Counted from the stretch's first letter, positions 1 through 14,147 are shown. The stretch is 64,000 nucleotides of DNA from Gadus chalcogrammus (GCF_026213295.1 NC_079432.1:8743690-8807689), one strand, 5' to 3'. Numbers and translations: made by a program. The notes: generated from the letters alone by a model not told the origin.

Positions 1-723
1 GGCGAGATGGTGTGACTTATTTAGCGGCTAGCTTCACTGTGGCTTTGTTGAGTGGTAAGAACAGAAGCACAATCGTACTACCGTCATGCTATTTGTATGA
101 CAGTTTCTAGCAACCGAAAAAACATCCAACCAGCCTCGGTTGTTCCAGGGACAGAATGATAACAGCATGGCTAAGACGTATGATCGCTAGTTTTTGTCGC
201 CTCATGTTGCTTTTTAGCACTTTTATTATTATTTTTCACCTATTTTAAAACGAGCCATAGCTAGCTACATTTACCACATGGCATTCTTCAGATGTTTCAA
301 TGGTTTTTCCATAAATATCAGCTCAAGCTCAACTCCTGACAGCCAACATGTTTACGTGCTGTTGAATCATTGACTCTGAGTTCAGCTGGATTTAAGAAAG
401 GAGGAATGTGTGTTGTTTACAATTTGCACTTTTCTACGCACGTAGAAATGTGTACAAATATTTATAACCTCGCTGGAATTCCACATCTTACACATAAATG
501 GCCTTTGAACGTGAACATTTGAACTAAACAAACTAACTAACTGACCCTGTTTTTATTACTGAGAAGAGTTTTGATCGTTTTATTTCTACTGTAACCTGCA
601 AGACATTTCCGTCGTAGAAAGTCCCCAACATATTTAATGAAAGGAAAAAAAATCCAGTGCCATAACTGCCGTCTTTCTCACTCCTATTTAACAAAATAAT
701 TGCTTTGCCCTTTTCTTCCCCAG
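1..723 (+). other. nrxn3: partial nrxn3 intron
   Basis: Non-coding sequence up to the acceptor at 722-723, preceded by a pyrimidine tract (cccttttcttcccc). No open frame resembles a neurexin exon, so I read this as the 3' part of the intron before the next-to-last LNS6 coding segment. Nothing else is recognised in it. Confidence 0.7.
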
Positions 724-895
724 GAACAAGGAAAAGTCGGTGTGACATTCAACATCGGGACGGTGGACATTAGCGTGAGGGAGACCTCTACGGCGATCAA
801 TGACGGAAAATACCATCTGGTGAGGTTCACCAGGAACGGAGGGAACGCCACCCTACAGGTGGACAACTGGCCCATCAACGAGCACTTCCCCTCAG
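724..895 (+). CDS. nrxn3: nrxn3 exon: LNS6 domain, N-terminal half (upstream of SS4)
   Basis: This 172-nt exon starts in phase 0 after a CAG acceptor (721-723) and ends in phase 1 at 895 before donor GTACGT (896-901). It reads [17 protein letters not shown]..., then [20 protein letters not shown], then [13 protein letters not shown]. That is the first half of the sixth LNS (laminin/neurexin/sex-hormone-globulin) domain, which in alpha- and beta-neurexins contacts neuroligins, LRRTMs and cerebellins across the synapse in a Ca2+-dependent way. FNIGTVDIS and NWPxNEH match vertebrate neurexin-3 better than neurexin-1 as I recall them. The exon ends at the SS4 boundary, with the glycine codon split (G|GN or G|RQ). 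Its phase fits both the cassette exon at 8306 and the constitutive exon at 10785, so inclusion and skipping are both in frame. The family assignment is very secure; the a/b paralogue is not resolved. Confidence 0.95.
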
Positions 896-3800
896 GTACG
901 TCCCTCCCACCCTGAACCTTCACCGTATTGAATCCTCAACCATCTAACCTTTGACCTTTTTTTAGTGTTGAGGGAATGCTAACTGTTTGAGATGCATTGT
1001 TAGAACTGGACATCAGCTGGTTATCAAAATTCATTATTGAAGTAAACAAAGCTAATGTCTGCTATCGTCAAGGATATCAGACGTCGCTTTTCATAAATAA
1101 CTTGCATAACAAAACTTCGGCCAAAACAAAACTAGTTGGCTTATTCATTTGCAACTGTAAAAGTCCTTGTCATATCTCCCAACCCATCCTTGCTCACTAT
1201 TCACCAGCTAAACAGATGGACACTCGGCCAGGCTGTTCCGTCTGTTTACCTGGTAAATGGCGATATGCACACGACACCTGGCCAGCTAGCAACAGAAGGG
1301 AGGGATCGAAATCCCACGGCTGAAAAGTTTCGTTTGGTGAACAAGCAGAGCGAAGAAATGAAAAAAAAAAAAAAAAATATAACACAGAGAGAGGGTGGTT
1401 AGGAGGAAGGAAGGCAGGGTAGGAGTGATGTAGGAGGGAGGGATAGAGAGATAGCGAGAGAGGAAAAGAGAGTAGGAGGCCTCCTAGCCAGATTAAGCCG
1501 GTATCTCTCTCTCCCAGGTCAGCAGAAGCGGAGACAGTGGTTGAATACAAATAAGGTCATCAAACACAGCCGGCTCCATTTTTGAGTCTCCCGACGAGTC
1601 CGGTCGGTCAGTTTGGAGCTTGCGTCGTGCTGCGCTCGGCTAGCCAGCTGCGGGAGAGACAGACGGCTGTACAGACTATAGGGGAGGTGGCAGCTACAAT
1701 GAGAAATCATCCGGTTCCTCTGCTCCACGCCCCATTAACCTAGGCTGGACGTCCTGTACTTTGATATCTGTGTTCCCTCCTTTTGCCCAAGCTGCTGTTG
1801 CAGCTTCTTTTGTCCCCCAACTGTCTTTCTGCTGAGTGAAGCGAGACCAATGGGTGGAGACAAAAAAGCTAGGTCTACGCTTTGTGTACCCAGAATTGAC
1901 CAGAAGCTTCCATGTATGGGAGGGTAGCCTTTGAAGATTAAATTAAACATGTTTATGTCTCTACGGAGAAAATAGGGGCCATGTTAAACGAGTAGAATAT
2001 AATGAATTATTAATGAAACATTTCACTTTCTTTAATTTAATTGTATATTCTTGAAGGAAATGTCGAAAAACATTCCAGAAGAGGGCTCGGAAGCCATTTA
2101 CCAACCCTCCATTGAACTATAGTTTCAATATAGAACCATAAAAAGAAAAACACAGACATGACCAAACGTTGTCCAGAATATTGGCCACTTCATTATCAGC
2201 GGTCCACACGTGGTTGATCAGCATCCACACTGCTAGGGTTCTGCTAAGCGTTTGGATAGGCTCTCTCTCTCTCTCCGCTCTGCAGAGACCAGGTGGAGGT
2301 GGTGGGATCGCCGCCCTGCTCAGTCCCACCGCCAACACTGCCTCCGACCATCTAAAGCGCCTCGTACCGATGCCAACGCCACAGCGCCACCGTGCTCTGC
2401 AGCCATTTGGCATTAAGGCGTTTTTTCTGAACATGGAAAAATTATAAAAAAATAATTGAAAGAGACTGGGGGACAGTATGGCGGGGTCACGCTGTTTTTT
2501 TTATATCAAAGTACAATTGATAAAATAAAGTACACATGGAGAAGTTGAATAGTGTCGTGGTTAGGGTGTCGACAGCCTACCTGAAGTCCTCCCAGAGAAA
2601 GAGCCCCCTTGCCACCTACCTGCCCCTTAAAGGCATGATCCGAGGGCAAAGGAGGTGGCCCCTTTTGTCTCCATTGCAGACCTTCAAAGTAAAAGTCCCA
2701 CGTCTGGATGTACTGTACGTACTGTACGTCCACACCAAGGCTTGGCCCGACGTCATCCTGTGGCCTAGCCTAGCCTTTTCGAGTCTGACACACACATGGT
2801 TTTCGGGGGTTCAATGAGAGTGCAGGTGATTTTAATTCGTTCTGTCTCTCAGGTTCTCTCCGTTGCCCTCGGCTGTCTTTCACGTTTCTTCTGACCAAAC
2901 AAAGTCGGACAGGTTTTACAACGATGTCCCGGCCGTGGAGTAATAACGTTGAGAGAGCAAGAGGACGCCAGGAATAGGCCTACTTGAGACACGCCTACTC
3001 TTACACTACTCACTTTCCTAAGCAAAGTCTTTTGTACCCACATAATTCAACGTAATTGGCAATTTGACATTCTCAAGTATTCAATATGATGCCACTTATC
3101 CCACCAATCTTTCTCACCAAGCGTTGTATCAATAGTGAATTCACAACGATAGACTATTCGCGAAATCTGACCCAAGCGTCTGCGTTATGAACAAAGAAAT
3201 CCCTTATGTGGTTAATAAGTGGTTAATGGAGGGTTCCTCTTGGACACGAACAGAAAGACATTTGAGCTTGGTCTCCGTCTCTCCCAGGTGCTTCCATTGA
3301 GTTTTCTTCCGGCCGGAGTGAGGGGATGGAGGCTCGGGGCTCTAGTGTAAAACTGAGAAGTGTGTGTGTGGGGGGGGGGGGGCCAACACTTAGTAATTTA
3401 TTCTTTTTTTCTCTTCGGTGCAGGTAATTTACAGGACACTCGGTGATAGTAATTCAAAAGTGATTGATTTTCTTTTCTTCCCTCCCACCCACCATCTACT
3501 ACCCCCCCTACCCATTGTCGAGGCGTTGTCATCTCCTGAGTAATTACAGGTTAGGGTGCAGCCTCATCGACTGAATTCTCACACTCGGCGATGCTTAACT
3601 TGAAGGCCGGCGAACGCTTTCAGGGGCTCTCACCCGGTTCAATAAACAGTTACCGGATTGGGGGGGGGCCTAGCGGACCCCGGTGGTGCGGGAGGGGGCG
3701 GCGGGGGATTGCTTGACACTGAAAGCCAAAGCTTGCAAATGCGCCACCTAAAAAGTCTCATTATGTTGTTGCTGCTGTTGTTGTTGTTGTTGTGGGTCAG

Positions 3801-4887
3801 TTGGCTGACAAAAAAGGCGGGAACAGAAGTGTGCCAAGTGTGTTTTGCTGGCGGTCACTCTGCCCCGGCTGCTTGTATTGCGAGGTGAGTGATTTTCTGC
3901 TTCAGAAGTGTTTACCTCCCGCTTTTGTACCTCGCCGTTTGCGCTGATTAATACCGAGAGCTATTTTATTGTTGACTTGCTCTATAAGTAATCATAGATT
4001 ACAATAGACTTGGATAACACAATTTATTTTGAATCCATTTTCCTGGTTTGGTGGGACCCGTCCGCAACAACAACGCAATAACAGACCATCTAAATATGAA
4101 TTTAGGATTTGTAAATGCCGCATGTGGCCAATACGGGTAACCTATTTTTTCAATCTGAAATACCTGTTGTTATCAACATGGATTGAAGTAAGGGTTTTTA
4201 AAATGAGGGGTTAACGGCATGGCGTTGTTGTTGTTAATATGGCAGCGGTACAATTATGTTAATGGATTATTATTTTCCTGGCAAAATACAAGGGCCATCC
4301 TCTACCTCATGTGCGTAGGAGTGTATGCTTACTAAAATGCCCATCTCTCTCAGTTGAATCACTAAACCAATCTGGGTCCCCGCTTTGAGCTTCTGTATTT
4401 CTACTAATTTCAGATTTGTCAGAACATCTGTGTGTTTCATTAGTTGAAAAAGTAGTTCTGAGTCAGCCACGAACACAGCCAAAAAGCTGTATATGAACGT
4501 AGAAAAAGTAGAAAGGACAAAGAAATAGTACAAATAATACAAAGAAATATTAGGTTGAACTACTACACACATAAATTAACCATCAATCAATCTCATTAAG
4601 TTATGTAAATCCAATTTTTCTGCACAGGCTGCATCGTTGATTGGCTGGCAGCAGCCCGCAGCGTAACGAAACCCCGCCCATTATTCACACAGCATGTGGT
4701 TATTGGAGCGTTTGAAGTATGACCAACGATCCTTCAAGCTTGTTTTATACAGATGGACTACGTGCACACGAAAAGTTCAAGTGTTTCCCATAATGTCTGC
4801 TGCAGGATATCCTAGTGGCTTGGGTTAGTGTTTGACTCCACGTTCTTGGTTTTGTTTTGTAAACGTTCTTGGTTTTGTTCCCCAGAA

Positions 4888-4986
<99 letters not shown>

Positions 4987-5190
4987 GAAGAGAAAGCCAG
5001 AGAGAAAGACAAACTATAGGCAGAGGAACAAGGGAGAGAGGAAGAGAGGGAGCGATTGAGGAGGAGAGAACGAGTGAAACGGAAAGAGTGCTGGAGAGCA
5101 AAAGAAAGAAAATGTGAAGAAAGTTGAAAGCTGAAGATGGACAAAAAGTGAGAGGACACAAATATAGAGAGAGAGTGTGAGAAAGCGCGA
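4888..5190 (+). repeat. (GA)n microsatellite with degenerate GA-rich tail
   Basis: A nearly pure GA run spans about 4891-4983. Purine-rich interrupted GA sequence continues to about 5190. The Arg-Glu and Leu-Ser frames over it are translation artefacts. Confidence 0.97.
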
Positions 5191-5404
5191 AGATGACAGA
5201 TGAAACGGGAGAGAGAGGAATACAACAGACAGTAGGAGGAGTGAATTGTGGGTGGGTGTCGGAGATGTCCATAACGGGAAACCTGACACCTGCAGCCACA
5301 AAGTATCGAGTGAGGAAACGATGGACTTCTGGGCTACAGGGCTGCCGTACATCAACGGGTACACATCGTGCCCCTAGAATGCCAAGTAGCTGTCACTGCT
5401 CACA

Positions 5405-5551
5405 CACTCTCTCTATCTCTCTCTCTCGTCTCTGCTCTCTGCTCTCTCTCATTCTCTCTCTCGCTCTCTCTTTCTCTCTCTCTTTCTCCCGCACACTCTC
5501 GCTCACTCTCTCTCGTTCTCTCTCACTCTCTCTCCCTCCGTCTCTCTCTTG

Positions 5552-5590
<39 letters not shown>
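5405..5590 (+). repeat. (CT)n-rich interrupted microsatellite
   Basis: Interrupted CT repeats, with CTCG and CTTT variants, end in a pure run at about 5561-5588. The run lies about 420 bp after the GA array, in the complementary orientation on the same strand. Confidence 0.97.
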
Positions 5591-5591
<1 letters not shown>

Positions 5592-5857
5592 CTGTGATGA
5601 CATCGTCATCACTCTCTTCCCTTTGACAGAACCCCGGCGAGAATATTCCGGAACAGAATGTCAAACAAGCCGGCCAGGAGATAAATGCCTGGTGTCGGGA
5701 CTGAATGAACTGCTTTCGCAATTAGAGACACACACTTTTGGGAGTTGTCCGTTTTTTTCTTGAATTCCGGGAGATTCAGTAGACATGGTGAAAGATAGAA
5801 AGGCGTCCTTGGTTTAAGATAACGTCTGATAATGTGCCTGCTTACATGAACTCACGG

Positions 5858-6005
5858 ATGCATCAGCACACACACATACACACACGTACACATATACAGA
5901 CACACACATACACAAGCGCACACACGCAAGGTAGAAACCACATGCATGCTCTGTGCACTCGTACACGTGATCCAAGGTACATACACACACACACACACAT
6001 GCACA
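5858..6005 (+). repeat. (CA)n-rich imperfect repeat
   Basis: CA dinucleotides interrupted by TA, CG and GA steps. No coding or RNA signal is seen. Confidence 0.93.
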
Positions 6006-6324
6006 CAGCCATAGTCACAACGTGAGATATAATTTCCATTTATCCGCTCCATTATTTGCAACAAATACTCCCACCTCAAAGACAGGAAAGTTTGAACATC
6101 AAACTGCTTTTTTATTCGTCCCCGCGTTGGTTGGTTGTTGCTAAGGTCATTTTGGGAGTCACCTTTAGAGATGAAATAGGGTATTGACAGACTATAAAGA
6201 CACTTTTCTCATTAGTTGGACAATTAACTTGTGGTGTATTCATTACACGAACGTGTGTCACCTCATTAATCACCTGGAACAATATAAAAAGCCATACCTT
6301 TAGTCCGTCCTTATCAGCAGCCTT

Positions 6325-6613
<289 letters not shown>

Positions 6614-6762
6614 CTGTGGAGGAGTATGGCTAGCTTGACAAACACCAGTAACCCAACCTACTTTCTGGATACACCCCTAGCAACATAAGTATGATTAAAA
6701 ATACCAGACATGACTACATGTATGAGAAAGAAAATACTTTAACTATTTGACTCAATCCATTC

Positions 6763-6853
6763 ATGCATAAATGCATGTGCATGCGTGCATAGATACATAC
6801 ATACATGCATACTTACGTATGTGCGTGCATACGTACTTACTTAGGTATGAATG
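6763..6853 (+). repeat. imperfect CATG/CATA alternating repeat
   Basis: Alternating purine-pyrimidine tetranucleotides (catg, cata, cgta) over about 90 bp. It looks like a decayed microsatellite. Confidence 0.7.
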
Positions 6854-8305
6854 TATAAATGAACTGAAACACACACACAAGTCTCCAAATATGACCTCGG
6901 TTTGGACCCGATATGTGTTGAATTAAAATTATTCTCAAAGCACACCCGCTAGCACATTGCACCGCACGTCTACATATATTCTGCCACAGGTATACGCTAG
7001 CTCGCTATCAAACTAATACCCTCTTAGGCTTATGTCTCCCCATTCTGGCTTCCAACCAAACAGTTAAACACTCACATTGAGCAAACTCAGGTCTGTACAC
7101 TAAGCAGGCAGATTTGATTTATTTCGGAGGCCGTGGCAGAGAGTGTATATGTTTAATTGATCCAACCTTAGCTTAGCCACCTGTGTATTAAGCAACATCG
7201 CCGTTGTAATGTATGTAGCCAACAAAGGCATGCCGAGGCTTAAGCTGTTTCTAACGGTATTGGAGAACTGAGCTCCACATCTCATCGACCACTATCAACA
7301 CAGATTTACTTTGAGGAAGAAAAAATGTGTCACAAGACACTTGGCTCACACCCTAACCGCTTTTTTACACTCAATGAGAAAATCCATCATCACCGGATAA
7401 TTAACTAGCATTTATCAGATCACAGAGCTGGCCTATTACCTTCTAATTCTCGCATATAATGCAGCGCTGTACATAGTCACCCGGGGTCTCAGCAAGCGGT
7501 ACGGTGATTCTCCGAGACCTCTCTACCCGCGCGGTAATGATCCAATCTGTATGCGTTGTTCTCTGACCACCCACCCAACCCCACCACCCTGTGTCACGGT
7601 TGGGCCTCCTCTTTCACTATGGAAGAGGAAACGCCGGAATGTACTCGGGAATCGAACTCCCACTCCTCTTTTCGCCCGCCCGCCCGCTCCTACTCGTACT
7701 AATCTTGCTCCCTTTGCAGCACTTTCATGTGCGGTAAATGGCTGTGAAACCATCTCGGTCATGTGTGGACTCATCTAGACTTTAGATAAATGAGAAGGGA
7801 ACATAATCAGCTGGTGTCCAGGGAATGTGTGCAACTTCAATTTGCTTAATTGAAAGGCAGTCAAAGCATGCATGCATTTCTTTCTTTGATGAACTCTGCT
7901 TCTGTTACCAAAGAGGTCCATTGAAGAAATATTTCCTTTTGAAATGTATATGCTGATGAATTTGTTCTGTTTAAATGTTTTGTTTTTCTTCTTGTATTCG
8001 AACAAATTGACTAACAGTCTTCTTCCAGGTACTTGGTAGTTAGTGTCTATACTGTTATCAATGTGTATCGTGCATGATTTCGGTAGATAACTGTGATATA
8101 TTTTGTCAAGTGTGCCATATAAATATAACGGTTAAACCTACAATTAACGCTTCTTGAAAAAAAACAATAATCATCACGCTAACTTTTTTTCTAAATATCT
8201 ATAAACCCTGATAAAAAACGTCATAAACCACTGTATAAATGTGAGTCTTGTCTCTTGCCGTTGCCCAATGTTTCAAACTGTTTATTAAACTTTTAAACCT
8301 CAAAG

Positions 8306-8395
8306 GCAACAGCGACATTGAGCGCTATCAAATGGCAAATAAGAAAATCCCGTTCAAATATACCCGGCCAGTTGAAGATTGGCTGCAGGAGAAAG
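8306..8395 (+). CDS. nrxn3: nrxn3 alternative cassette exon SS4 (30 residues)
   Basis: This 90-nt exon lies between acceptor AAAG (8302-8305) and donor GGTAAT (gt at 8396). It starts by completing a split glycine codon and reads [20 protein letters not shown] followed by [11 protein letters not shown]. It is exactly 90 nt, the size of the mammalian SS4 insert, and IPFKY-RPVE-WLQEKG is the neurexin-3 version of the insert; neurexin-1 and -2 carry a different IPYRLGRVVDEW form. In neurexins this cassette switches partner choice: inclusion favours cerebellin/GluD binding, and skipping favours LRRTM and many neuroligin contacts. It is too short for normal open-frame detection because frame and splice signals define it. 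Phase is 1 in and 1 out, so skipping keeps the frame. Downstream T/A-rich motifs suggest STAR-protein control (reported as a finding). Confidence 0.95.
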
Positions 8396-10784
8396 GTAAT
8401 CCTTCACCGGAACGGTAGAATGTGTTTCATTGTTCCTTTTACTTTATTCCTCCCGTCATGCCATCGGCTTGTTACCTCTGCTCTCTGAGAATGAATAAAC
8501 CATCATTTAAAGATCCCTCTGTTAAAAAACGAACTCAAACCCACATGCTGGTTTATAGTTTTAGTTTATTTTATTTTTTGTCAATTTCCCATTTACCTTT
8601 TTATCATCATCACCTTTTAAAGTTGTTTTAAGTTCATTCATCGATAGTGTCCAGTTAAAGGGACTGGTTGAAGCTGCACCTAAACTACAAATAATACATA
8701 AAAAACAATCACAAACACGATGGAATAGGTAGGAGTATGTTGCAATTCTGAGGCCGATGTTAAATATATCTGAACCCCCTGCCAAATTTCAAAAACCTCT
8801 GCAGAGTATGGGCCCGCAGTGACCGAACCAACATGGCAAGCAGGTCCTTCCCTCATGCTGTCATTTGTGTGATGGTGGTCATACACATTACATCCCCCCA
8901 AAAAAATGACACCTCTCTTTGTCACTCACAAAGAGACCTAATTAGGTGCATTTTCGTTAGCGAAATGGCAGAGGAAATGGATTTCTCCACGCCTGGGGTA
9001 GTGCGTGCCGTTTGAGAGCGGTGTATGGTCCTGCGCTTCCCCTTGCAAATGTTTTTTGCTCCAGGATTGGCCACAGGGATTGAATGCAACACTCTATCCA
9101 TCTGCTCCTATTTTTCTATCCCATAATAAAAAATGATTCACATAAACCTAATATCGCACTTAAAATGCATTTAAAGGTCATCGCTTTTAAACCTCTAAAC
9201 CCGATTCTAAAGTCCCTTTAACATTTGCTAAAACACAAACCGGTGTGGGAAAAGAAAATCCCATTATGGCTGCATGCGTGGCTCCACATGCTGTTTCATT
9301 TTCTTGTTTGTGATACGAACGTCTTGTCGCTGTCATTTCATGCTGTCTTTTTTTTGTAATTGTGTTAATGTGGCACGCCTAACAAACCAACAGTGTCCGT
9401 ATGTATGTGTGTGTGTGTGTGTGTGTGTGTGAGAGTATTTCATAGAAATTAGATTTCTAATTATGATTTTTTTCCCCCATTGCGGCAGTTTGATTTGTGT
9501 GTTCTCATTGCATAACTAATGCATGAGATGTGTTCCACACCCAATAATATTTAGCCCTTCCCTAATGAAATTTACTGTGACACGTGTTGAATGTGTATTG
9601 CTGACTCTTTATCATAATCTGCCAAAGCCTAGTTTACATATTTATGAATGTTTCATCCACAGTTTTTTGTCCGGAGAATATTAGAATGGAAAGGACCCCC
9701 CCTTTAAAATTAAATCAAAAACCAGAAAAAACACATTTTGTTTATCATCGTATATCCTTGAAATACCCCAAAGCTGAATCTTAATGCACAAACTTTTTTT
9801 ATAATTTTTTTTAATCCAAACACAATTCTCCCACCAATCGCTGGTAGGCTACCGCTAGCAGTACCGTTAACAATTTATTTTCTTTCTTTATTATTACTCA
9901 CATTTTCTTCATTTTGAACCTTAAAAACAAATCTATTCAGTGTTTATGGTTTTAAAAAGGCTCCTGTGGCGAGTGGAATAAAAATGATGTTTCATGAGCA
10001 TAGAAGCATAGCTAGAGAGAAGCCCTGGCTTATCAGCCAGAAAGCCTCGTCTCACCTGACATCCATGAAGCCCAAGGATGGAGCACTGTAGTGTGACTGC
10101 GTTGCCGCTAATTAAATCAAGCTAAAAAAACGAAATACATGCAAGCTAACTCGCTCACAAGATGGGATGGACATGCATTGCTAAGCTCATCCAATATTAA
10201 GAAATTATCTAAAATGTACATATATTCCTATTCTGTGGATCAATCATTGTCTCAGGAAGTCTGAGGAATATAGTCAACACATACCAGCAGGGGTAAAATC
10301 CAGAAAACTAGTCCAACCTAAACCCAAGTCCACATAACCAGATAATTGGTGGGCAAACTGCCAGGGGACCATGCTTTCTTTGCTAGCTTGTTTTGAACAA
10401 AATCAAGCAACCATTTTAGTAGGCTGCCAGAATTCAGCAAGGGATCCTCTGCATTGCACCATGTTGGACGTAGTTATTCTATACATGCTTTATTATTCAT
10501 TTATTTATTAACTTTGTAACCTTTGGCGACATCACGTGTGTGTGTTCCAATCACACCGCCCATTCATCAGATCAGACAGCAATCAGCGGCTAGTATCCAA
10601 GGCCAGTCCAGCCTCCCTAATGACTGCTACAGTCACCCTCCTTTCATAGCGCAGCCAAAGCCCACACTTTACAGCGTCTATAACCCATGGGTTTCCTCCA
10701 TCGAAGGGCGTGCGTTAACCGTCCCCCCCTCTTCCCTCCCCCTTTCCTCCCTCCTCCCTCCTCCCTCCTACCACGCTGCGCCAG
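8396..10784 (+). other. nrxn3: nrxn3 intron downstream of SS4
   Basis: A 2.4 kb intron, AT-rich in its first half. A cluster of TTAA/TAAA words and YCAY steps lies at about 8495-8665. A short (GT)n run lies at 9405-9431. The last ~60 bp before the acceptor at 10783-10784 are C/T-rich. No other coding potential is seen. Confidence 0.85.
9405..9432 (+). repeat. short (GT)n microsatellite
   Basis: About 13 pure GT units followed by gagagt. Confidence 0.95.
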
Positions 10785-11095
10785 GTCGTCAGCTGACCAT
10801 CTTCAACACCCAGGCCACCATCTCCATCGGCGGCAACGACCGCAAGCGTCCCTACCAGGGTCAGCTGTCGGGCCTGTACTACAACGGCCTGAAGGTGCTC
10901 AACATGGCGGCGGAGGCGCACGCCAACATCAAGGTGAACGGCAGCGTGCGGCTGGTGGGCGACGTGCCGGCCAGCCGCGGGGCGGCGCGCACCACCACCT
11001 CGGTGCCCCCCGAGATGTCCACCACCTTCATCGAGACCACCACCACCCTCTCCACCACCACCACCCGGAAGCAGCGCTCCCCGCCCACCATCCAG
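10785..11095 (+). CDS. nrxn3: nrxn3 exon: LNS6 C-terminal half and start of stalk
   Basis: This 311-nt exon follows a C/T-rich tract and acceptor CCAG (10781-10784). It enters in phase 1 (g|gt completes glycine) and leaves in phase 0 before donor GTAAGG at 11096. It reads [17 protein letters not shown], then the strongly conserved [18 protein letters not shown], then [15 protein letters not shown], which closes the LNS6 fold. The Thr-rich stalk follows ([30 protein letters not shown]), expected to be O-glycosylated. [11 protein letters not shown] and PPEMSTT point to neurexin-3 rather than -1 or -2. An alanine-rich [11 protein letters not shown] stretch replaces the shorter mammalian linker. 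GC content here is clearly higher than in the flanking intron. Upstream in-frame sequence back to 10523 is intronic and is not part of the protein. Confidence 0.95.
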
Positions 11096-11760
11096 GTAAG
11101 GGGCGTGGCCGACGGGTGGGGGCGTGGCCGACTGGGTGGGGGCGTGACCGACCTGTTGGGGGAGGTATGGGGTTTGGTATGGGGGGAGGGGGTGGAGGGG
11201 GGAGGGTGGAGGAAGGGATGAGGGGTGGAGATGTCCAAGGGCCGAAGCTAATTGTTTTGATATTGAAATCTGGTTTATTTGACCTGAAAAATGGTTGAAT
11301 CGATCCAACTCTGACTGGTGGCAGGTGTTCATGTTGGACCTCAGGTGGGGGTGGGATACATGAGGGGAGGGGGGCGGTGCTGTGCTGTGGGAGTGGTCGG
11401 GAGGTGTAGCAGGATGTGCAGTGATCCGAAAATAAAAGTTCTTAAAGGTCGAAATTCTAATACGATCTTAAAGGTCAAACCTCTAATATGACCAAATAGT
11501 CTCTATTCTGACTTATGTGATGTAGTCATTTGCATTATAATACGTTTAATATAGTAAATGTACAATTATTTGACCTTGACCTTTACTGGCATGGTACCTC
11601 TAATCTTTGTTTTGGAGGATTGGTGCTTACGGTCTTGGTGTAAGAGGTGCTCTTTTCCTCTTAATTGGTCTTTCACTTTCTGGATGCTATTCAGTTGTAA
11701 AAGTGGATTGAATAAAATACTGCTTCATACTGAGGCGCGTGAAGTTGGACCACTCTGTAC

Positions 11761-11952
<192 letters not shown>

Positions 11953-12270
11953 AGGCCAATGTGCTCTGACTCTAAGCCAATGAATGTCACCGGAGTGCCA
12001 AGAAAGTAATCAAGCCAAGCACTCCTTTGACACTTGGAGGACAAATTGAGCCACTCAGTGTTCATATTAAAACCATAACTCTCCCTAAGGGCTATCCTGG
12101 TCCGGGATGGGATTGCTCAGGCTGGGATGGGAGGTGGAGAGAGACAGGAGCCACTGTTGTCAAGCTTGTCACTTTAAAAGCTGATTGGCGTCTGTGTGTT
12201 GCTGATACGAGCCCCCTGTGGTATGGATGTTTATGGATTGTTTGGGAGTACAATGAGCTGCCTTTCTTAA

Positions 12271-12590
12271 ACACACACGCCTAGACACACATAGACACAC
12301 ACACACACACACACGTAGGCACACCTACACACTCATAGACCAGCCTAGACACAAAGATACGCACACACACACACACACCTAGGCACACATACCCACACAC
12401 CTAGACACAAAGATACGCGCACACACACACACAAATACACACGCAGACACACATACATACACCTAGACACAAAGATACACGCGTACGTACATACACACAA
12501 ACACACACCTAGATGCACAGACACGGAAACGAAACACGGCCAAACACACAGACACACACACGCACCTACACACACACACACACACAAGTG
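12271..12590 (+). repeat. (CA)n array with a ~60 bp higher-order unit
   Basis: CA repeats are interspersed with the phrase tagacacaaagatac, which recurs at about 12346, 12402 and 12465. This gives a minisatellite of roughly 56-63 bp built on a CA microsatellite. Confidence 0.9.
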
Positions 12591-13529
12591 TAAACAAAAA
12601 ACCTATGAACAATTAAACATGGAGCTGTCTCTGCTCCTGTCTTCACCCTTACCCTTATCTCACTGATTTGTGACATGAGCGCTCTTTGATGACCGTGACC
12701 CAGCACATATCCTCACCATCATCTTCATCATGTTACACCGCAGTCTGCGGCATTTCTGAAAAGGTCACAATGGATAAGAAATCACAAGATAAGAAAATAC
12801 TGACGAGAATGAGAAAATGTCACTTAGTGTCAAAAGCTATTAATATTAAAGCGATGTCAAGGAAACAGGGTTATTATGAGAGATATTTCATCGACAACAG
12901 GCAAAGTCCTTTCCAAGGTGAAATAACCAACCAACCAAACTCACAATGTTGATAAGAAACGGTCCAATATGTTAGGGGTCAGGTCAACAACTTTCCCTGC
13001 TTTTCCTACTCAACTTTTCTACCTTAACCTTGCAACCTCGACTCAACCATGACAGTTTGGGTTTCTCTTATTTTTTTCCCCACACTAAATACAACCAGAC
13101 TCCAGTCTTTTTCCCACTACCATATCTTTCTGTGGTTGTCCACACATGCTGGTCCCTGTGCCTCTGATACATAAGTACTTCCCACTCCCTGCTTACGTCC
13201 CCGCGGCGGGGTCCAGCTTTGATTCACTGCCGGCCGCGTGACAGAATTTTCCTGTGTTTTTTCTTTGTCTTTCCCTGTGGCCTTTAGGAGTACGTCCGCA
13301 TGGTACGGTCTGACAGGTGCATGGTAGTGTTTTGAGAGGTACAAGCAGAGGACTTGTGGCTGTGTGTTTGCTCTGGGGGGTTAGGAGGGGGTGGCGGTGG
13401 GGGACCGGGGACAGTGCTTCTGGGGGTCTTCATCTGTAACGGCAGTGCAGGGTCTGGGAGCTATCGTTAGTGATGAAGTGCAGGGGGAAGAGGAGCCCCT
13501 GTTTCAAACACACTGCTGGGCAGGGGGGG

Positions 13530-13946
<417 letters not shown>

Positions 13947-14147
13947 GCTGGAGGTGGGACGACCTGAAAAAAGGTCAGCTGTAGTGAAATGTGTGTGTGC
14001 GTGTCCGTACATGGGCGCGGGAGCTGTCATTAATTAAGCGTGAGATTGGCTGCCCTGGTCTGGTCCTGTTGATCCAGAGATGTCACGCCATTACACACCT
14101 CACCTCAGACACCCTGTGGACACCAGCCTGCCTCCGGGGACATCACC

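Noticed and set aside
533..748. Minus-strand 71-residue frame overlapping the first neurexin exon
   Set aside because: It is antisense to a conserved exon and has no family features.
7635..7665. ggaatcgaactccc as a minus-strand tRNA or SINE B-box
   Set aside because: A B-box-like word is present but no A-box or stem partners are found at tRNA distance.
10523..10784. In-frame upstream extension of the LNS6 exon as extra coding sequence
   Set aside because: A clear acceptor with pyrimidine tract lies at 10784, and the neurexin homology begins exactly there.
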